In this document: one piece after another, positions 44,607-52,456 of the stretch
Layout: every line of letters begins with the position of its first letter
Position numbering within the stretch: position 1 is the stretch's first letter
Assembly: GCA_964516135.1 (NCBI GenBank)
Contig: CAZEWN010000012.1
Coordinates: forward strand, 1-64,000
Reading direction: 5' to 3'
Source: 34-65-8 sp964516135
Lineage (GTDB): Bacteria; Pseudomonadota; Alphaproteobacteria; Sphingomonadales; Sphingomonadaceae
Length of the DNA: 64,000 nt
The notes under the pieces: model-generated
Database searches by the model: none
What the model saw: the letters and a program-made list of their open reading frames with translations, nothing else
Told to the model about the DNA's origin: nothing
Made by a program: the position numbers and the translations under genes

Positions 44607-45779
44607 ATGGAAACCAGAGCCGGAGATCCTGGCGCCTTTGCGGACTTCGACCTTTATCGGGTCGATAGCCCCGCGTTCGTTGTCGATGCGGCGCGATTGC
44701 GGGTAAATTTGCAGGTGCTGGCCGACGTGCGTGATGCGGCGGACATCAAGGTGCTCGCCGCATTGAAGGCGTTCTCGATGTGGTCGGTGGCGCCGATCAT
44801 CGGGGAGTATCTCGATGGCGTCTGCACCAGCGGCCTGTGGGAAGCGCGGCTGGCGGCCGAGTTCTACGACGGCGAGATCGCGACCTATTCGGCCGCGTAC
44901 AAGCCCGAGGAGTTGGAGGAGGTCTGCCGCCTTTCCGACCACGTTATCTTCAATTCGCCCGGCCAGCTCCTGCGCGCCCGCGCGATCCTTGATGCGGCGC
45001 GGGCGGCGGGGCAGGACTTCGATGTCGGCCTCCGGATCAACCCGCAGAACCCGTGCGGCGAGGTGCCGCGCTACGATCCTTCCAGCCCCGGTAGCCGCCT
45101 GGGCTTTCCGCTAGACCAGTTGACGCCGGAAATCATGGAGCAGGTCGACGGCATCCACTTCCACAACCTGTGCGAGCAGGATTTCGAGCCGCTGCGCGAA
45201 ACGTGGGACAAGGTTTTCGACGCGATCGAGCCGTGGTTCGGCGACCTCAAGTGGATCAACATGGGCGGCGGCCACCACATCACGCGCGCCGATTACCAGC
45301 GGGAGGAACTGATCGCGTTCCTGCGCGATGCGAAGGAAGACACTGAAGCCGAGATCTATCTCGAGCCGGGCGAAGCAATCGCGCTCGACGCGGGAATCCT
45401 CGTCGGCACATTGCTCGATTCGCACTGGAACGGGCTTCCCGTCGCCATCACCGACATTTCCGCGACCTGCCACATGCCCGACGTGATCGAGGCACCCTAT
45501 CGGCCGGCGATGCTGGGCGAGCTGGGCGAGGGCGACGTGGTCAGGCTCGGCGGCCCGTCATGCCTGGCAGGCGATGTGATCGGCGATTACTATCTGCCCG
45601 TGCCGTGCGAACCGGGCCAGCGTTTCGCTTTCCTCGACCAAGCCCACTATTCGATGGTAAAGACCAACACTTTCAACGGTGTGCAGCTTCCCAGCATCTG
45701 GCTGTGGGACAGCGATACCGATGCGCTGGAGCAGGTCAAAAGTTTCGGGTACGAGGATTTCCGTGATCGCCTGAGCTGA
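44607..45779 (+). CDS. nspC: Carboxynorspermidine/carboxyspermidine decarboxylase
   Basis: 390-aa PLP enzyme of the alanine-racemase fold that removes the carboxyl group to give norspermidine or spermidine. The N-terminal PLP region is VLAALKAFSMWSVAPII with the Schiff-base lysine in ALKAF, and the dimer-interface glycine motif is WINMGGGHHITRADYQ. A catalytic acid region is GPSCLAGDVIGDY. Length is normal. ATG 44607 has only a weak ribosome site, perhaps because the cassette displaced the original upstream sequence. Confidence 0.94.
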   Translation: METRAGDPGAFADFDLYRVDSPAFVVDAARLRVNLQVLADVRDAADIKVLAALKAFSMWSVAPIIGEYLDGVCTSGLWEARLAAEFYDGEIATYSAAYKPEELEEVCRLSDHVIFNSPGQLLRARAILDAARAAGQDFDVGLRINPQNPCGEVPRYDPSSPGSRLGFPLDQLTPEIMEQVDGIHFHNLCEQDFEPLRETWDKVFDAIEPWFGDLKWINMGGGHHITRADYQREELIAFLRDAKEDTEAEIYLEPGEAIALDAGILVGTLLDSHWNGLPVAITDISATCHMPDVIEAPYRPAMLGELGEGDVVRLGGPSCLAGDVIGDYYLPVPCEPGQRFAFLDQAHYSMVKTNTFNGVQLPSIWLWDSDTDALEQVKSFGYEDFRDRLS

Positions 45780-45833
45780 GCCTCGGCTCGTCCCGCTCAC
45801 GTCTCCGCGCAACATCCCGGAGCTTGCGAAAAC

Positions 45834-45953
45834 GGGGGGTAATTTTCACTTGCGGTTCACGCCGCGCGTTTTATACGCGCACCCCGCAGCCCCAAGGGGA
45901 CTTCCAAACCGCAAGGCTGCCTCGTTCAAACTTATGTTTGGGGGTCCCTTGAG
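45834..45953 (+). ncRNA. Structured leader of the ornithine/lysine decarboxylase gene (speF-motif candidate)
   Basis: Several exact complements can form. 45849-45857 pairs with 45907-45915 (9 bp). 45836-45840 pairs with 45881-45885. 45864-45869 pairs with 45875-45880 as a hairpin, and 45886-45891 pairs with 45915-45920. 45927-45931 pairs with 45936-45940 as a hairpin abutting the ribosome site GGGGG. Some helices cross, so the RNA needs a pseudoknot or two exclusive folds. The position matches the alphaproteobacterial speF RNA motif found before ornithine decarboxylase genes; I cannot run a covariance search to confirm it. Confidence 0.55.
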
Positions 45954-47156
45954 TTGCACATCCATCCTGACGCACGGTCTGTAGTTCGCGCCCTTGCGCC
46001 GGACGAGCCGGTAATTCTCAACCGCCCGCATGCCGCGGCGCGCGCTGCCCGCTTCTTCGTCGAGAAGTTTCCGGGCAAATCGCTCTATGCGGTCAAGGCG
46101 AATCCTTCGCCGGAACTGCTGCAAATCCTGTTTGCCAACGGCGTGACCCATTACGACGTCGCCTCGATTGCGGAAGTGCGGCTGGTGCGTGCGACGCTGC
46201 CGGAGGCGGAGTTGTGCTTCATGCACCCGGTCAAGACCCCGCGCGCCATCGCGGAATCCTATTTCGAACACGGCGTGCGTACCTTCAGCCTCGACACGAT
46301 CGAAGAACTCGAAAAGATCGTCGACGCCACCACCGCGCCTGACGGCTCGGCGGCTACCGACCTGCGCCTGCTGGTGCGGATGCGCGTGTCGAGCGAATAT
46401 TCGGAACTGAGCCTGGCGTCGAAGTTTGGCGTCGATCTCGCCGATGCGGCGGGCCTGCTCCAAACCACCCGCCAGCATTGCGACTGGCTGGGCGTGTGTT
46501 TTCACGTCGGCAGCCAGGCGATGACCCCGTTCGCCTACGTCCAGGCGCTGGAGCGCGTGCGCGCGGCCGTGGCCGAGGCGGGCGTGGTGATCGACGTGGT
46601 CGACGTGGGCGGGGGCTTTCCCAGCGTTTATCCGGGCATGGAGCCGCCGCCGCTGGAAGATTACTTCGGTGTGATCAGCCGTCACTACGAAGCGCTGCCG
46701 ATCGCCTATAACGCAGAGCTGTGGTGCGAGCCCGGCCGCGCGCTCTGCGCCGAGTATTCCTCGCTGATCGTGCGGATCGAGAAGCGTCGCGGCGACGAGC
46801 TTTACATCAACGACGGCGCCTATGGCGCGCTTTACGATGCGGCGCACGTCGACTGGCGTTTTCCGGTTGCCGCGCTGGAAGACGATCTGCGCGACCCGGC
46901 GCAGGAATTCGCCTTCTACGGGCCGACCTGCGACGATGCCGATTACATGAAGGGCCCCTTCATGCTGCCAGGCGACATCCAGGCGGGCGATTACATCGAG
47001 ATCGGGATGCTGGGCGCCTATGGCGCGGCGATGAAGACCGGCTTCAACGGCTTCGGCAACGCCCGGCAGATCGTGGTCGAGGACGAGCCGATGGCCAGCC
47101 TCTATCGTGGTCGGCGCGAGCTTCCCGCGATCGACAACGTCGTCAGCCTGCGCTGA
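45954..47156 (+). CDS. Ornithine/lysine decarboxylase (type III PLP fold)
   Basis: 400-aa eukaryotic-type ODC that makes putrescine and possibly cadaverine. The Schiff-base lysine is in SLYAVKANPSPELLQ, with the CFHVGSQAM, DVGGGFPSVYPG and YGPTCDDADYM motifs typical of the family. The TTG at 45954 is used: it gives the expected N-terminus and follows a GGGGG run by 9 nt; no ATG or GTG start fits. The slow start codon and structured leader suggest translational control by polyamine or ornithine level. It completes a polyamine set with the two upstream genes. Confidence 0.93.
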   Translation: MHIHPDARSVVRALAPDEPVILNRPHAAARAARFFVEKFPGKSLYAVKANPSPELLQILFANGVTHYDVASIAEVRLVRATLPEAELCFMHPVKTPRAIAESYFEHGVRTFSLDTIEELEKIVDATTAPDGSAATDLRLLVRMRVSSEYSELSLASKFGVDLADAAGLLQTTRQHCDWLGVCFHVGSQAMTPFAYVQALERVRAAVAEAGVVIDVVDVGGGFPSVYPGMEPPPLEDYFGVISRHYEALPIAYNAELWCEPGRALCAEYSSLIVRIEKRRGDELYINDGAYGALYDAAHVDWRFPVAALEDDLRDPAQEFAFYGPTCDDADYMKGPFMLPGDIQAGDYIEIGMLGAYGAAMKTGFNGFGNARQIVVEDEPMASLYRGRRELPAIDNVVSLR

Positions 47157-47168
47157 TCGGGCGCCCGG

Positions 47169-49376
47169 TCAGTCCACCGGGGCCGTTCCGGGCACTACCT
47201 CCAGGAAATGCGGCCGCGACTGGTCGCGCTTACCTTCGGTCGCCCCGGCGGTTCCCGGCTTCTTGGGAAGGCCGGCGGCGGCGATGGTGTAGGGGGAAAT
47301 ACGGTGGCGGGTGCACAGGCCGCCCGCGCCGTCGTTCACCATGGGCGTCTCGAATTCGACCCCGATCTCATCGCCGTTACTGTAGATCACCGTGCAAACC
47401 GCGAGCTGGCCTTCGCCAAGATCCAGCACCAGTTCAGTGTCGAGCGGCACGCCGACGAGACCCGCAATTCCTGCCCCGGTCCGCGAGATGTCGCGCATCA
47501 CCGCATTGTAGTAATAATCCTCATGGATGGCGCCGATCCGGCGGAATACCGAGCGTCGGTCAGGGCGGAACTTGTCCGGCCCCTCTGGCTCCAGTTCGAA
47601 AGCGCCCTGCGCGAATTTCTCCAGGACCGCGTGTTCGGGCATGGGCTTTGCGTAAAGGTAGCCCTGGACTAGCTTGGCCCCCTTGTCGCGAACCACCTCG
47701 AGCTGGTCGAACGCCTCGACCCCTTCGACTGTGGTTTCCATACCCAGTGCGTTCGACAAGCCTACGATGGCGGCGATGATCTTGGCGCTGTTCTTGTCCT
47801 TTTGGGTGCAGGAATCCACAAAGCTGCGATCGACCTTGATCTTGTCGAAGGGCGCGGCGCGCAGATAGCTGAGCGAGGAATAGCCGGTGCCGAAATCGTC
47901 GAGCGCCAGCCGCACACCGATACCCTTGAGTGTGGCGAAGATGCGCTCGGTGGTCTCGTTGTCGCCGACAAAGATGCTTTCCGTCAGCTCAAGTTCGAGG
48001 CGGTCGGGGGCAAGGCCGGTTGCCGCAAGCACGTTGGTGACCACGCTCGGGAAAGCGGGGTTGACGAACTGGGTCGCTGATACGTTGACCGCCACCCGCA
48101 CGCTGGCGGGCCACTTGAGTGCCGCCTCGCATGCCTGGCGCAGCGCCCATTCCCCCAGCGTGTTGATCAGGTCGCTTTCCTCCGCGATCGGGATGAAGGC
48201 GGCGGGGCTGATGAAGCCGCGCTCGGGATGCTCCCAGCGCATCAGCGCTTCGAGGCATACAACCGCACCGCTCTCGATAGAGACGACTGGTTGGTAGTGC
48301 ATCGACAACTGGCCGTCAGTGAGCGCGGCGCGCAGGTCGTCGAGCGTCTGCTGGCGGACTTCCTCTTCGTTCTTGAGGTCGCTCGAATAAAACCGGAACT
48401 GGCCGCGTCCGCCATTCTTCGAGGCATAGAGCGCGAGGTCGGCACTGCGGATCAGCTTTTCGCGGTCGTCGCCGTCGAATGGCGCCACTGCAATGCCGAC
48501 CGAAGCACCGATGATCGCGCGCTTGTCATCTTCCAGCGGGTAGGGCTGCGACAGGATTTGAATGATCTTGTCGGCCAGTTCGCCCAGCTTGCCGCGATCC
48601 TCCTCGTCGAGCAGCATGACCTGAAACTCGTCGCCGCCCAGCCGTGCCACCTTGCCCCGATCACCCACGATCCGCGTCAGGCGCTCGGCCACCTGCACGA
48701 GCAGCGCGTCGCCGGCCTGATGCCCGAGCGTGTCGTTGACGTGCTTGAACTTGTCGAGATCGAGCATCATCAGCGCGACCGCGCGGCCCGCGCTCTTGAA
48801 CGCGGCGAGCGTGCCATCGAGCGCGCGGTTCATGTTGTGGCGATTGGCGAGGCCGGTAAGCGAATCGTATTCTGCCAGGCGCGAATCCGCCATCTGCCGT
48901 TCGTATTCGACCGTCACGTCCTTGGCGCTGCCGCGGTATCCCACGAATTCGCCAGCGCCGTCGCGCACGGGGTGGCCCGACAGGCACCACCAAGTTTGGC
49001 GAATGTCACTTTGCGACTTGCCGAGAGCGAAGCGGACGACCTGCTCGCGGATGGGTTTGCGGGCTTTGAGCTGGAAGGTCAGCGAGCGACCGCCGTTGTC
49101 GCTGGCCGTGTCTTCGTCGATTTCGAACACATGTTCGAGCGGCTGGCCAGTGAGGGCACCGGCGCTCCCGCCGAGCGTGTCGACTGCATTGTCCGACAGG
49201 TAGACGAGCCGGCCTTCGCTGTCGGTCGCCCAGATCCAGGCGATCCCGGTGCGGTCGAAATCGTCGAGCACGCGCGCGCGCAGATCGCTCGCGGCGGTAG
49301 GCATGGGGGCCGCAGTGGGCGCCGCCTCGCCAGTCCTGCGGCCCTTGAGGAAATTCATCGCCATGGTCCCGCTCAT
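47169..49376 (-). CDS. PAS-GGDEF-EAL-PilZ c-di-GMP regulator
   Basis: 735-aa soluble protein with four domains: PAS at about 30-150, GGDEF at about 165-320, EAL at about 345-590 and a PilZ-like C-terminus at about 625-715. The cyclase loop is intact (ARLGGDEFQVML) but the I-site RxxD is absent. The EAL site keeps EALMRW, LELELTES, LDDFGTGYSS and KIKVDRSFVD. The last part shows PilZ-type residues: RRSVFRR followed by RDISRTGAGI. Combining both enzymes with a c-di-GMP-binding domain suggests product sensing. It ends 13 nt from the convergent decarboxylase gene. Confidence 0.88.
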   Translation of the reverse strand: MSGTMAMNFLKGRRTGEAAPTAAPMPTAASDLRARVLDDFDRTGIAWIWATDSEGRLVYLSDNAVDTLGGSAGALTGQPLEHVFEIDEDTASDNGGRSLTFQLKARKPIREQVVRFALGKSQSDIRQTWWCLSGHPVRDGAGEFVGYRGSAKDVTVEYERQMADSRLAEYDSLTGLANRHNMNRALDGTLAAFKSAGRAVALMMLDLDKFKHVNDTLGHQAGDALLVQVAERLTRIVGDRGKVARLGGDEFQVMLLDEEDRGKLGELADKIIQILSQPYPLEDDKRAIIGASVGIAVAPFDGDDREKLIRSADLALYASKNGGRGQFRFYSSDLKNEEEVRQQTLDDLRAALTDGQLSMHYQPVVSIESGAVVCLEALMRWEHPERGFISPAAFIPIAEESDLINTLGEWALRQACEAALKWPASVRVAVNVSATQFVNPAFPSVVTNVLAATGLAPDRLELELTESIFVGDNETTERIFATLKGIGVRLALDDFGTGYSSLSYLRAAPFDKIKVDRSFVDSCTQKDKNSAKIIAAIVGLSNALGMETTVEGVEAFDQLEVVRDKGAKLVQGYLYAKPMPEHAVLEKFAQGAFELEPEGPDKFRPDRRSVFRRIGAIHEDYYYNAVMRDISRTGAGIAGLVGVPLDTELVLDLGEGQLAVCTVIYSNGDEIGVEFETPMVNDGAGGLCTRHRISPYTIAAAGLPKKPGTAGATEGKRDQSRPHFLEVVPGTAPVD

Positions 49377-49395
49377 GCGGCCATGGTGGTTTAAT

Positions 49396-49405
49396 TTACG
49401 CTAAT
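49396..49405 (-). promoter_or_regulatory. Shared 10-mer upstream of the PAS-GGDEF-EAL-PilZ gene
   Basis: ATTAGCGTAA on the minus strand, 20 nt before ATG 49376 in the 30-nt spacer after hemA. It is identical to the 10-mer at 27058-27067. A TTAA-N7-TAAT arrangement overlaps it, a weak likeness to a CtrA site. Confidence 0.25.
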
Positions 49406-49406
49406 T

Positions 49407-50627
49407 TCAGGCTGCCTCGCGCAATTCGAGCGCGAGCCGGTCCCAGATCTCGACCAATGCGGATGTCAGCTCGTCCATCATTGCTTCAGTGTGCGCGGGG
49501 CCGGGGGTGAAGCGCAGCCGCTCCGTGCCGCGCGGTACCGTGGGGAAGTTGATCGGCTGCACGTAGGCGCCGTATTCGGCCAGCAGGATGTCGCTGATCT
49601 TCTTGGCACGAACGGGATCGCCGACCATCAAGGGCACGATGTGAGTGACGCTCTGCATCACCGGCAGCCCGGCGGCGGCGAACTTGGCCTTCAATGCGGA
49701 GGCGGCGGCCTGCTGCGCGTCGCGTTCCTCGCTCGAACCTTTGAGGTGTTTTACCGCGGCGAGCACGCCCGCAACCAGCACGGGCGAGAGCGAGGTGGTG
49801 AAGATGAAGCCGGGGGCATAGCTGCGAATGCAATCGACGATGCGACTGTCAGCGGCGATGTAGCCGCCCATTACGCCGAACGCCTTGCCCAGCGTTCCTT
49901 CGATGATGTCGATCCGGTGCGCCGCCTCGTCGCGTTCGGAGATGCCGCCGCCATGCGCGCCGTACATGCCGACCGCGTGGACCTCGTCGATGTAGGTGAG
50001 CGCGTTGTACTTGTCGGCAAGGTCGCAGATCGCGTGGATCGGCGCGACGTCCCCATCCATCGAATAGACGCTTTCGAACGCGATCAGCTTGGGCGTCGCC
50101 GCGTCCTCGGCCGCGAGCAGTTCCTCGAGATGGGCGAGGTCGTTGTGGCGGAACACGCGCTTCTCGCAGCCCGAGTTGCGAATGCCGGCGATCATGCTCG
50201 CGTGATTCAGTTCATCGGAGAAGATGACGCAGCCCGGCAGCAGCTTGCCCAGCGTGGAGAGCGTGGCGTCGTTCGACACGTACCCGCTGGTGAACAGCAG
50301 TGCCGCGTTCTTGCCGTGGAGGTCGGCAAGCTCGCTTTCCAACTCCACGTGCAGATGCGTGTTGCCGCCGATGTTGCGGGTGCCGCCGCTGCCCGCGCCA
50401 ACGTCATGCAGTGCGTCTTCCATCGCGGCGATCACCTTGGGGTGCTGGCCCATCGCGAGGTAATCGTTGGAGCACCAGACAGTGATCGGCTTGGGCCCAT
50501 TGTGGCCGTGGAAACAGCGCGCGTTGGGAAACGCGCCCTTGTTGCGCAGGATGTCGATGAACACGCGATAGCGGCCTTCGGCATGAAGGCGGTCGATCGC
50601 CTGGTCGAAGATCTGGTCGTAATTCAT
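49407..50627 (-). CDS. hemA: 5-aminolevulinate synthase
   Basis: 406-aa PLP enzyme that condenses glycine with succinyl-CoA, the first step of haem synthesis in alphaproteobacteria. Seen are NDYLAMGQHPKVIAAM, the GSGGTRNIGG loop, YIDEVHAVGMYG and the PLP-lysine motif IEGTLGKAFGVMGGY. ATG 50627 gives the expected start MNYDQIFDQAIDRLH; the frame extends upstream to 50810 without homology. A Fur-like palindrome lies 83 nt upstream, suggesting iron control. Confidence 0.97.
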   Translation of the reverse strand: MNYDQIFDQAIDRLHAEGRYRVFIDILRNKGAFPNARCFHGHNGPKPITVWCSNDYLAMGQHPKVIAAMEDALHDVGAGSGGTRNIGGNTHLHVELESELADLHGKNAALLFTSGYVSNDATLSTLGKLLPGCVIFSDELNHASMIAGIRNSGCEKRVFRHNDLAHLEELLAAEDAATPKLIAFESVYSMDGDVAPIHAICDLADKYNALTYIDEVHAVGMYGAHGGGISERDEAAHRIDIIEGTLGKAFGVMGGYIAADSRIVDCIRSYAPGFIFTTSLSPVLVAGVLAAVKHLKGSSEERDAQQAAASALKAKFAAAGLPVMQSVTHIVPLMVGDPVRAKKISDILLAEYGAYVQPINFPTVPRGTERLRFTPGPAHTEAMMDELTSALVEIWDRLALELREAA

Positions 50628-50709
50628 CGCGTGGCCTGTCAGCGCCGCCCGACCGCGGCTTTCCCCCGGCGCAATAGGGGCTATGCCGCGCCATTTCCAC
50701 CGCGATGTT

Positions 50710-50724
50710 TGCGAACGATTCGCA
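50710..50724 (-). promoter_or_regulatory. Fur-like palindrome upstream of hemA
   Basis: TGCGAACGATTCGCA has perfect 6-bp arms, TGCGAA and TTCGCA, around a 3-nt centre. It matches the site before fbpA (30853-30867) at 13 of 15 positions. Both genes concern iron use, which supports a shared iron regulator. Confidence 0.55.
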
Positions 50725-50750
50725 GTTTTGCGCGGAGCGAGCGCGGGCGG

Positions 50751-50768
50751 TGTCACACTTGTCACACT
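50751..50768. repeat. 9-bp tandem repeat upstream of hemA
   Basis: Two perfect abutting copies of TGTCACACT. Position is 124-141 nt before the hemA start. Could be a regulator site with one-turn spacing; no factor is assigned. Confidence 0.5.
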
Positions 50769-50927
50769 GTCCAGGCCGCATTTTTTTGACCCTGCGCGAG
50801 CGCGTATCACGTTGTGCGCTAGCTGCTGGTGCGGTCGTCATGTTCTGCCCGTGCCCGTGTCCATCGCGTCGAGGGAATCAGCGCACGCTAGCGAGCGGAA
50901 TCGGAGTAGGAAAATGGATTGGCCGCC

Positions 50928-51722
50928 TCAGAACTTTTCCAGCCGATCAATCCCGTGCGCGGCGAAGGCCGGAGCGAGTCGCCGGAAGTCGTCCAGGGCA
51001 CCGGTGGTGACGGCGATATCGGCCCCGGAGCGAGCAAACGTTTGCCCCTCGGTCAGGCTGGCGATGCGCCGGGCGATGCCCTCGGCCCCGTCGATCAGCC
51101 GCACGCTGTCGCCCAGCTCCGCCGCCAGTTCATCGCGCAGCAGCGGGAAGTGCGTGCAGGCGAGCACCAGGGTGTCGAGTTCCGGCCCGCGCGGATGGTG
51201 GCGCAAGCCTGCCAGCGCTGCACGGATCGTCGCCTCATTGAGCGGCTCGCCGCGCAGCTTCGCCTCAGCCGCGGCGACCAGGCCGGGCGCGGCGTGGCGC
51301 AGTAGCACATGACCATTCCCAAATTCGGCTTCCAGCTTGTCGACATAGACCTGGCGCACCGTCGCCTCGGTCCCAAGCAGGCCGATCACCCCGGTTTGCG
51401 TGATCGCGGCGGCGGGTTTGATCGCGGGCACGGTGCCCACAATCGGGATTTCCAGCACTTCGCGCACCATGCCCAGTGCGATCGTGCTGGCGGTGTTACA
51501 GGCAATGCAGGCGAGGCGCGGGCGGAACCGTTCGCTCATCCGCCCGAGCAGGCCGGCGACGCGCGCGGCGATCTGCGCCTCGCTCTTGGAACCATAGGGC
51601 AGCCCGGCCATGTCGGCGGCGTAGATCACCGGCGCTTGCGGCAGCACGCGGCGCAGCGCGGCCAGCACCGATAGCCCGCCGACGCCCGAATCGAACATGA
51701 GTATGGGTGAATGTGCTTCCAA
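50928..51722 (-). CDS. murI: Glutamate racemase
   Basis: 264-aa cofactor-independent racemase that makes D-glutamate for peptidoglycan. The N-terminus has FDSGVGGLSVLAAL; the two catalytic cysteines lie in IACNTASTIAL and LACTHFPLL. The start is uncertain: TTG 51722 gives the longer form, ATG 51698 begins right at MFDSGVGG. A REP-like repeat lies immediately upstream and may have replaced the native 5' region. Confidence 0.93.
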   Translation of the reverse strand: MEAHSPILMFDSGVGGLSVLAALRRVLPQAPVIYAADMAGLPYGSKSEAQIAARVAGLLGRMSERFRPRLACIACNTASTIALGMVREVLEIPIVGTVPAIKPAAAITQTGVIGLLGTEATVRQVYVDKLEAEFGNGHVLLRHAAPGLVAAAEAKLRGEPLNEATIRAALAGLRHHPRGPELDTLVLACTHFPLLRDELAAELGDSVRLIDGAEGIARRIASLTEGQTFARSGADIAVTTGALDDFRRLAPAFAAHGIDRLEKF

Positions 51723-51731
51723 TGCTCCAGA

Positions 51732-51844
51732 TCCGTTCGGGCTGAGCTTGCCTGCGACCGCGAAGGCGGTTGTCGAAGCCCCTGACTTTGCTCATACGGA
51801 GTTAACGGCAGAGACGGCCCTTCGACAAGCTCAGGGCGAACGGA
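51732..51844. repeat. Inverted REP-like repeat between murI and plsY
   Basis: 51732-51750 and the complement of 51826-51844 share 17 of 19 bases around the core CTGAGCTTG. The left copy is interrupted by about 20 nt (CCTGCGACCGCGAAGGCGGT) before its TGTCGAAG end, which matches the right copy. Sequences of the type TTCGACAAGCTCAGG are common dispersed repeats in high-GC proteobacteria. The pair fills the divergent spacer of murI and plsY. Confidence 0.8.
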
Positions 51845-51853
51845 GTTTGGGGA

Positions 51854-52456
51854 TTGGGACCTGTTCAACTGACGATCGATGCGCTGCTGGCAGCGCTGCT
51901 CGGCTACGCACTCGGCTCGATCCCGTTTGGCTTGTTGCTGACGCGGATGGCGGGGCTGGGCGACGTGCGCGAGATCGGTAGCGGCAGCATCGGCGCGACC
52001 AACGTGCTGCGGACGGGAAACAAGGGACTGGCGGCGGCGACCGTGCTGCTGGATGCAGGCAAGGGCGTGGCGGCGGTGTTGATTGCGGGCGCGCTGTGGC
52101 CGGGGACAGAGGGCGTGGCCGCCATCGGCGCGATCATCGGCCATTGTTTCCCCGTCTGGTTGCGTTTCAAGGGCGGCAAGGGGTTCGCCACGGCGGCGGG
52201 CGTGCTGGCGGCGCTCGCCTGGCCGGTGGTGCTTATCTGCGCGGCGGTGTGGGCGGGGGCGCTGGCGCTGAGCCGGATTTCCTCGGTATCCTCGCTGGTC
52301 GCGGTGATCGCCGCGCCGATCACCGCGTGGGCGATGGGCTATTCCGGGCTGGTCTGGGTGCTGATCGTCATCGCCGCAATCGTGGTATTCCAGCACCGCG
52401 CGAACATCGCCCGCCTGCGTGCCGGAACGGAGCCGAAAGTCGGCAGCAAATCGTGA
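51854..52456 (+). CDS. plsY: Glycerol-3-phosphate acyltransferase PlsY
   Basis: 200-aa inner-membrane enzyme that acylates glycerol-3-phosphate from acyl-phosphate, with about five hydrophobic segments. Family motifs are GYALGSIPFGLLL, GSGSIGATNVLRTG and the cytoplasmic FKGGKGFATAAG. TTG 51854 is the likely start; no ATG or GTG gives the full first helix. The stop overlaps dprA (GTGA). Confidence 0.94.
   Translation: MGPVQLTIDALLAALLGYALGSIPFGLLLTRMAGLGDVREIGSGSIGATNVLRTGNKGLAAATVLLDAGKGVAAVLIAGALWPGTEGVAAIGAIIGHCFPVWLRFKGGKGFATAAGVLAALAWPVVLICAAVWAGALALSRISSVSSLVAVIAAPITAWAMGYSGLVWVLIVIAAIVVFQHRANIARLRAGTEPKVGSKS

Larger units (their letters stand above)
50628..50927. other. 300-nt spacer between hemA and murI
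   Basis: No gene is supported here. It holds a Fur-like palindrome (50710-50724) and a perfect 9-bp tandem repeat TGTCACACT (50751-50768), followed by TTTTTTT at about 50780. Short open frames in it have no recognisable content. Confidence 0.6.

Noticed and set aside
45855..45865. GGTTCACGCCG in the decarboxylase leader resembling the tip of the GxxExxY right repeat
   Set aside because: Only 11 nt match, no purine-rich arm follows, and the bases are part of a leader helix; treated as coincidence.
49391..49405. CtrA-type site TTAA-N7-TTAA upstream of the PAS-GGDEF-EAL-PilZ gene
   Set aside because: The second half is TAAT rather than TTAA and the spacer is only 30 nt; kept only as a weak note under the shared 10-mer.
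50705..51010. 101-codon frame between hemA and murI
   Set aside because: Overlaps the murI 3' end and the Fur-like site, has no ribosome site and no recognisable content.
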